64,000 nt of DNA, taken from assembly GCF_035917975.1 (NCBI RefSeq), contig NZ_CP109130.1, positions 5,704,001-5,768,000 on the forward strand, written 5' to 3'. Position numbers and translations under genes: made by a program. The notes below the pieces were generated by a model. It did not search any database, was not told where the DNA came from, and saw only the letters and a program-made list of their open reading frames with translations. Each line of letters starts with the position of its first letter. The stretch's first letter is position 1. Shown in pieces: positions 59,183-64,000 of this stretch. The DNA is from Streptosporangium sp. NBC_01756. GTDB lineage: Bacteria > Actinomycetota > Actinomycetes > Streptosporangiales > Streptosporangiaceae.

Positions 59183-59533
59183 CCTATGTCGGTCCCGATG
59201 GAGGCTACCCCAGAAGCTCCTGCAGGCTCTGGGCGGTGCGCACGGCCCGTCGACAGCGGGCGATCACCTGGGCCATACCCGGACTCTGGCTTTTTGATGA
59301 TCGTGGCCGCCCGGTAAGCGATCAAACTTCCATGTTCATGTGCTCGAGTAACACCAGCCGTTCAACTGAAATATTGGGCTTCTCTTTTCCTGACGACATC
59401 GACGCTGTGCGTGCCATGGAAGTTGATGCTGGCCAAGTCAGGCGGAAGCAGGTACCTACCGAGAAGATCATAAGTTTTGGTACTTGTCGGGTAGCAGCAG
59501 GAGATCGACTTCCGGTGTGAACATGCTGGGAAT
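59183..59533. other. Region without a recognisable gene
   Basis: Composition is less GC-rich than elsewhere, especially 59310-59520. A short minus frame (MAQVIARCRRAVRTAQSLQE, about 59206-59274) and a plus frame ending ISFGTCRVAAGDRLPV (to 59520) are open, but neither has family motifs. They may be fragments of inserted DNA. Confidence 0.4.
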
Positions 59534-59599
59534 ATGGCGAGAAAAGGTCGCAAGGCGACGATCGAGGAGAAGGTCTTCGCCATCCGGTTGCTGAAGTAG
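59534..59599 (+). pseudogene. Transposase N-terminal fragment
   Basis: MARKGRKATIEEKVFAIRLL then K-stop is the start of a helix-turn-helix transposase (usual continuation LLEQG). Only 21 residues remain. It lies beside the truncated NTF2-like gene and may mark the insertion that cut it. Confidence 0.45.
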
Positions 59600-59620
59600 G
59601 GCATGTCACCGGACTCCCCA

Positions 59621-59822
59621 TTCCCAAGGGAATGACATCGGTCACCTCGTGGCGGCAGAGCCTGGACCGCTCTTTCTGGAAGCACCCCGGCTCTTCCTGC
59701 CCGCGGACGGTCAGGCCGGGGTGGTGCAGCATGGCGTCGCTCTCGAAGAAGGAGGCGTAGCCGTCCACATTGCCGTCATTGAAGTATTCGTAGCTGAACC
59801 AGGCATGATTGGCCGCCACCAT
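59621..59822 (-). pseudogene. NTF2-like/SnoaL-family N-terminal fragment
   Basis: MVAANHAWFSYEYFNDGNVD and GYASFFESDAMLHHPGLTVRG are the opening of a nuclear-transport-factor-2-like protein, continuing to HEVTDVIPLG. Beyond that the sequence loses similarity. Its last half is missing, probably by insertion near 59.6 kb. Confidence 0.5.
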
Positions 59823-59884
59823 GGCCAGGCAGGCGCTGCGCGGGAGGCTGTTGGTCGTATGTCATCGCTCCGCTTCTCTCGTGG

Positions 59885-60679
59885 TCAGGGAATCGGATCC
59901 TTCTGGGCCAGGTAGACGATGGTGATGCAGTGCTCTGTCACCATGTCGCCGTGCGCTCGCGCTGCGGTCTCGATGTCCCGCAACAGCGCATCCCGCGCTG
60001 ACTCCGGCAGCTCCCGGACTGCGGCGAAGGTGGTGTAGAGCCCGGTAAGGTGCCGGGCCGGCATCGTGATCGACCAACGCAACGCCTTCACCTGGATCCC
60101 GCCGAAGGAAGCCGCCTCCAGCGCGCCAATCCAGGACTTGTGGTCGAACGGCCCGGCCACTCCCAGTTCCCCGGCCGGATGATGCTGTCGCAGCACCGCG
60201 TTGAGGGCCGCGCGGAACGGGGTGGGCCGCTCCGGATCCCCGTAGACGGTCCACCACGCGGCGATCCAGCCCGCCGGGCGGAGCAGCTGGCCGATCTTCT
60301 GCAGCGTCGTGCCCCTATCCAGCCAGTGCAGGCTCGACGCGCACACCGCGAGGTCGAAGTCCACCTCGATGTTCGTGAGCGAGTCGAAGTCGCCCTCGAT
60401 CACGGTGAGCGCCTGGTCGCGGAACTCACTGCGCAGTCGCGCCGCGAAGTTGGCTCCCAGCTCTACCGCGCAGACGGATGTCCCACGACCCAGGAGCTCG
60501 CGGGTCGCCTGTCCGCTGCCAGCGCCTATCTCCAGCACTCGCGCGCCGGGCCGCAGTGCTCCGGTGTGTTCGAGAAGCTCGTACACCTGGGTGGGGTAGC
60601 CGGGCCGCGAAGACCCATAACCGTCGGCGTCCGTGTCGAAGAGCTCACGGCGTCGCAGACGGCTGTCCGCAACTTCCAT
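59885..60679 (-). CDS. Class I SAM-dependent methyltransferase of the lanthipeptide locus
   Basis: A 264-residue methyltransferase: motif I VLEIGAGSGQATRELL, acidic VCAVELG, then VIEGDFDSL and DLAVCASSLHWLD. The ATG at 60679 has AAGGGA nine bases upstream; an ATG at 60751 would overlap LanM. It starts 13 bases after the LanM stop, so it is co-transcribed and may methylate the peptide or be a general enzyme carried along. The sequence does not show the acceptor. Confidence 0.88.
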   Translation of the reverse strand: MEVADSRLRRRELFDTDADGYGSSRPGYPTQVYELLEHTGALRPGARVLEIGAGSGQATRELLGRGTSVCAVELGANFAARLRSEFRDQALTVIEGDFDSLTNIEVDFDLAVCASSLHWLDRGTTLQKIGQLLRPAGWIAAWWTVYGDPERPTPFRAALNAVLRQHHPAGELGVAGPFDHKSWIGALEAASFGGIQVKALRWSITMPARHLTGLYTTFAAVRELPESARDALLRDIETAARAHGDMVTEHCITIVYLAQKDPIP

Positions 60680-60692
60680 ATCGATCGTCCCT

Positions 60693-63515
60693 TCATGTTT
60701 CGCTCGGTTCTGTCGGGCTCGGTCCTTCCAGCCAGAGCACAGATGGCACATCGTCCGGGGCCACCAGCCGCAGCAAGGTCAAGCAGGCTCCCGCCCGGCC
60801 AGTGAGCAGCCCGGGAAAGCGGCTGCCGAACGCGTGCGAGAGCACGGCGCCCCCCGCTAGAAGGTTCCACCGCATCCGCCGGTACGGCTCCAGCCCCAGC
60901 TGCGGCAGGCGGTCGGCGGCCAGCCGGAGGAATTCCAGCCCGCCGAAATCCCCGTGGTACAACCTCTGGGCGGCGGGTTCCCTTTGCTTCGTGACCGCCG
61001 CGACAGCCCGCCCTACCTCTTCGGTGAAGTCCAATGAGGGATACGACTCATGGGCGAGCAGGAGGGCGATCCCAGCGCCCGCGGCGCCCCGGCACCAGTA
61101 CCCGGCGTCTGGAATCCCGCTACCGATCAGGGCCCGGAGCCCGACGTTCTGGATCTCGGCGTCGTCCAGCACCCGGCCGGCCCTGAGCAGTGCCCAGCCG
61201 ATGCCCGCCGTTCCATGGGCGAAGCCAGCGTCCGCTGCCTCCCATGGGGAGCTGCATACCAGTCGCTCGGCGCACAGGGCGACCGCCGTCTCCAGACTGG
61301 CCAGACCGTGGCGTTCGTAGAGATCGCCGGCTACGACGGCCGCTCCGGCCAGGCCCGAGACCAGCCCGGGATCCTGGCAGGCGCCGAGGTCCTTGACAAA
61401 GGACGGCAGGCGCCGCTCGATGGCCTCCAGGTAGCTCGCGTCGGCGGTCAGCGCGGCCAGATGCCCCAGGACATAGAGCCCGCCTGCGGTTCCCGAATAG
61501 GCGCCAGTATGCTGTTTCGAGGTGTCCCTCAGATCGCTCCGCAGAGCGGCGAGAACCGGATGAATGCTGCGTAACGCCAGGTCGTGGTACCGCTCGTCCG
61601 CGTATACCTTCGCCGCATAGGCAAACATGAATGCCATGCCAGACATTCCATCGTACAGCTGGACCGGGAGCGGCCCGTAGCTGGACGGCTCGCCGCGCAT
61701 GCTGTTTCCGGCGAGCCCGATCCAGGTGCAGTCCATCCTCCCCAGCACGGCGTCGTCGGCCAGCGCGTCGATGGCCGCCCTGGTGCTGTCCCGCAGGCTT
61801 GTACCGGGACCAGGCAGGTTCTGCAGCTTGACGGAGGGGGGCGGATGGCCGGGCAGGGTGCTCAGCGCGGCGGTCAGGATGTCCGTTTGGGCGGCGCGGT
61901 CCTCGGCGCCGAGCCGGTGCAGTCGGCGTTTGGCCGACTGACGGCCCGTCTCGCCGAAGAAGCCGCTGATCTCCCTGTCGGCCTTAGAACGCAGCGCGGT
62001 TGATGACACCTCAGCGGTGAAGCGCGGGATGTCGCCTTTCAGGAGCTGGTCGCGCTCGGCCGCAGCGACCGAGGCGAGTCCGGGAGTGCTCGCGAGGGCG
62101 GCCCAGAGCAGGTCCGCCGCCCGGCCGTCGCGTAGGCGGCGCGGGTGGTGCAGCTCGCCCAGCAGTTGGCCATAAACCCGGGTGGGCCGGACCAGGTAGC
62201 GGACCTCGGTATGGCTGAAGCGGTGGATCAGCTTGCGGAAGGCGGGCTTGTTCGCGGCGACGGTGTCGTAGGCGTCCAGGAAACCACGGATGATGTCGGA
62301 GACGTGTTCGGCCGGCTGGACCTGCCCGTGTTCCAGGAAGGGCAGGTTTCCGGCCTGTTCCAGCGCCGAGGGCAACAGCTCTACCCGCATGGTGTCAGTG
62401 AACGGCTCGACCAGGACGGGCCGCCGCAGTGTCCCCGCAGCGCCCAGGCCGCCGCCGATCGCGCTGGTCTCCATGGTGAGCTGGCGTCCCGGCACCATCG
62501 CGGTCGCCAGGACGCTCCGGGAGAGCAGCTCGAAGGCTCGGTCCGCTGCGGCGTCCGGGCTGACGCCGGACGCGGGCGCGGGTTGCAGGATCGTCTCGAG
62601 GTCGACAGGGATGGGGAACTCGCCGTCGGCTCGCAGGTTCTCCATGTGGATGTCGGAGGCCGCCAGGCATGTCAGCAGCGCGATGCAGGAGCCGATCCGG
62701 CGGTAAAACCGGCTGATCCCCTCCGGGCTCGAGGCTGGCCGGTGGACGACGAACTCGCACCAGCCGTACGCGGCCCGGTTGACCACCCGCATCGATTTCA
62801 GGCCGATCGTGTCGTTGAGCCCGTTGAGCCCGTTGAGCCCGTTGAGCCCGTTGAGCAGAGTGACGGCTTGGCCGTACATCTCCTCGGTGTCGAGCGGCCG
62901 CGGCTTATAGATGACCCGGTCTCCGCCGGAGAAGGTGACCTCGATGACTGATCGGCCACCGTTGTGCGGATCGCCCAGACCTGCGCGCAGCGAGTTGACC
63001 GCCATGTCGCGGTCTGCGATGAACCCACGCCGCTGCAGCAGCGGGAGGTCGGCCCGCAACCGAGAGAGCAGCTCCATGGACGTGGTCAGCCAGTTACCCG
63101 CGCAGCGCGTCAGCATTTGGTCGAGCACGGGATACTTGCTGAAGAGCGAGGCCAGGTACGCAGGGTCGCCCAGCAGGCGGTCGCTGTAGTCCCGGTACCT
63201 CTCCTCGGGCGTGTCCCCGACGAGCAGGTCACCCGCCCGTGCCTCGCCGAGCTCTAGGATCAGCGTCCGGTGGCTGATCGCGACCAGGTCGCTGACCAGG
63301 TTCTCCATCAGGGAGTCCCATGCCTCATCTGTGAGCAGGCCGCGACCGGCCTCCGCCGCCGACCGCAGCAGCGTCTCGTGGTGGTCGGTGAAGCGTGCCA
63401 TCAGCCCGGCGAAGGGCACCCTGTCGTAGCAGCTCCCATAAAGCCGTGCCGAGATCCGACGCGCTGATCCAGGCAAGGTGCGCTCGCGCGCCAATTCGAT
63501 CACGGTATCCCTCAC
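60693..63515 (-). CDS. lanM: Class II lanthipeptide synthetase LanM
   Basis: A 940-residue bifunctional enzyme. The N-terminal dehydratase domain (about 120-500) has VIYKPRPL with its Lys, the DIHMENL motif and VDLET for phosphorylation of Ser/Thr. The LanC-like cyclase domain (about 600-935) has FAHGTAGIG, YWCRGAAGAG (Cys808) and LYHGDFGG (His854). The zinc site normally needs Cys, Cys and His (WCYG and CHG). Here the second Cys position is Tyr853. A nine-base repeat encodes GLN units at about 220-234. GTG start with a weak ribosome site just after the ABC gene. Precursor not seen. Confidence 0.92.
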   Translation of the reverse strand: MRDTVIELARERTLPGSARRISARLYGSCYDRVPFAGLMARFTDHHETLLRSAAEAGRGLLTDEAWDSLMENLVSDLVAISHRTLILELGEARAGDLLVGDTPEERYRDYSDRLLGDPAYLASLFSKYPVLDQMLTRCAGNWLTTSMELLSRLRADLPLLQRRGFIADRDMAVNSLRAGLGDPHNGGRSVIEVTFSGGDRVIYKPRPLDTEEMYGQAVTLLNGLNGLNGLNGLNDTIGLKSMRVVNRAAYGWCEFVVHRPASSPEGISRFYRRIGSCIALLTCLAASDIHMENLRADGEFPIPVDLETILQPAPASGVSPDAAADRAFELLSRSVLATAMVPGRQLTMETSAIGGGLGAAGTLRRPVLVEPFTDTMRVELLPSALEQAGNLPFLEHGQVQPAEHVSDIIRGFLDAYDTVAANKPAFRKLIHRFSHTEVRYLVRPTRVYGQLLGELHHPRRLRDGRAADLLWAALASTPGLASVAAAERDQLLKGDIPRFTAEVSSTALRSKADREISGFFGETGRQSAKRRLHRLGAEDRAAQTDILTAALSTLPGHPPPSVKLQNLPGPGTSLRDSTRAAIDALADDAVLGRMDCTWIGLAGNSMRGEPSSYGPLPVQLYDGMSGMAFMFAYAAKVYADERYHDLALRSIHPVLAALRSDLRDTSKQHTGAYSGTAGGLYVLGHLAALTADASYLEAIERRLPSFVKDLGACQDPGLVSGLAGAAVVAGDLYERHGLASLETAVALCAERLVCSSPWEAADAGFAHGTAGIGWALLRAGRVLDDAEIQNVGLRALIGSGIPDAGYWCRGAAGAGIALLLAHESYPSLDFTEEVGRAVAAVTKQREPAAQRLYHGDFGGLEFLRLAADRLPQLGLEPYRRMRWNLLAGGAVLSHAFGSRFPGLLTGRAGACLTLLRLVAPDDVPSVLWLEGPSPTEPSET
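62813..62856 (-). repeat. Nine-base tandem repeat within lanM
   Basis: CGTTGAGCC is repeated four times plus eight bases of a fifth. It encodes NGLNGLNGLNGLN on the minus strand. Copy number can change without frameshift because the unit is a multiple of three. Confidence 0.9.
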
Positions 63516-63520
63516 TCAGG

Positions 63521-64000
63521 TCAGCCGGGTACGAGCTGGCTGCCCACCAGTTCCCGATAGAACCCGTCGGTTTCGAGCAAGTCCTCATGGGTGCCGCCGG
63601 CGCGTATCCGCCCACCCCCCAGGACCACGATGTGCTGGGCAGCGACCACCGTGGACAGCCGGTGAGCGATCATGATCACTGTGGTGGTCCGCGTCACCGC
63701 GGCCAGCGTCTCTCGCAGCGCGAGCTCATTGGCCGCGTCGAGCTGCGAGGTCGCCTCGTCCATCAACAGGATTCGCGGACGGCGCAGCAGGGCCCGTGCG
63801 ATGGCGATGCGCTGCCGCTGGCCGCCGGAGAGCGTTGTCCCCCGGTGGCCGATCCGCGTGTCCAGGCCATCGGGCAGGTTCGCCACGAACTCGGTAAGCC
63901 GCGCCCTGGACAGGACGTCCGCCAGTTCCTGTGCCGAGGCCGACGGCGCGGCATAGCACAGGTTCTCTCTGAGAGTGCCGGACAGGATAGGGGCGTCCTG
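63521..64000 (-). CDS. ABC transporter ATP-binding/permease protein (5' end outside window)
   Basis: The last 159 residues of an exporter-type ABC protein: [17 protein letters not shown], the signature [15 protein letters not shown], Walker [13 protein letters not shown] and the H-loop IMIAHRLS. The stop lies five bases before the LanM GTG. Such half-transporters export lanthipeptides; whether it has a C39 leader peptidase cannot be seen. The gene continues past the right edge. Confidence 0.92.
   Translation of the reverse strand, partial: QDAPILSGTLRENLCYAAPSASAQELADVLSRARLTEFVANLPDGLDTRIGHRGTTLSGGQRQRIAIARALLRRPRILLMDEATSQLDAANELALRETLAAVTRTTTVIMIAHRLSTVVAAQHIVVLGGGRIRAGGTHEDLLETDGFYRELVGSQLVPG

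Noticed and set aside
59206..59274. Short minus frame considered as a lanthipeptide precursor
   Set aside because: The sequence (MAQVIARCRRAVRTAQSLQE) has no Ser/Thr/Cys-rich core and no leader cleavage motif.
1..64000. CRISPR arrays and tRNA genes
   Set aside because: No regular short-repeat/spacer array was seen. The only tRNA-like T arm recognised is that of tmRNA.

Overview
The window is high-GC actinomycete DNA. Evidence is the strong third-position G/C bias, GTG/TTG starts, many candidate leaderless genes, an actinobacterial-type tmRNA, and the order prfB-ftsE-ftsX-smpB-ssrA. No mycolic-acid genes are seen. BldB/WhiJ-type XRE/DUF397 genes, DUF6247 genes and a LanM point to a spore-forming actinomycete, probably Streptosporangiales. 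That placement is inference; there is no rRNA gene here.

Region 1 (1-7.2 kb) is a conserved housekeeping block: a truncated lipoprotein gene on the minus strand, peptide release factor 2 (prfB), a tiny CxxC membrane protein, ftsE-ftsX, smpB, a lipoprotein with a penicillin-binding-protein fold that has lost all three catalytic motifs, then tmRNA (ssrA) with a strong terminator. Region 2 (7.2-19.4 kb) holds a membrane Ser/Thr kinase next to an AfsR-like regulator, a lipoprotein/OmpA pair, an HtrA-type lipoprotein protease, an acyl-CoA synthetase, a membrane protein of unknown function and a double-length acyl-CoA dehydrogenase. The two acyl-CoA genes share a palindromic operator-like site.

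Region 3 (19.4-43.5 kb) is the most coherent system: a cell-envelope polysaccharide locus. It has an AftD-like arabinofuranosyltransferase with its small DUF2613 partner, a GT4 glycosyltransferase, three polytopic GT-C-like membrane proteins, two DUF3068/PorA-like proteins, a methyltransferase, two acyltransferase-3 proteins, and ubiA-dprE1-dprE2, the pathway to decaprenyl-phospho-arabinose. Its content resembles, as I recall it, the Mycobacterium tuberculosis Rv0224c-Rv0236c region combined with the Rv3790/Rv3791/Rv3806c genes. A PadR pair and one acyltransferase flanked by a short direct repeat interrupt it.

Region 4 (43.5-53.7 kb) is accessory: an ABC exporter operon facing a histidine kinase/response regulator pair, hydrolases, an NmrA/DUF1772 pair, a TetR gene, and remnants of a serine hydrolase, a VOC protein and a LysR regulator. 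Region 5 (53.7-59.9 kb) is a decay zone. It contains fragments of a resolvase and a serine protease, an ISAs1-family element inserted with a 10-bp target duplication into codon 7-8 of an XRE/DUF5753 regulator, its DUF397 partner, two damaged anti-sigma-type ATPase genes, and two DUF6247/RelE-like pairs whose second genes are both broken. Region 6 (59.9-64 kb) is the edge of a class II lanthipeptide cluster: methyltransferase, LanM and an ABC transporter. The precursor peptide is not in view.
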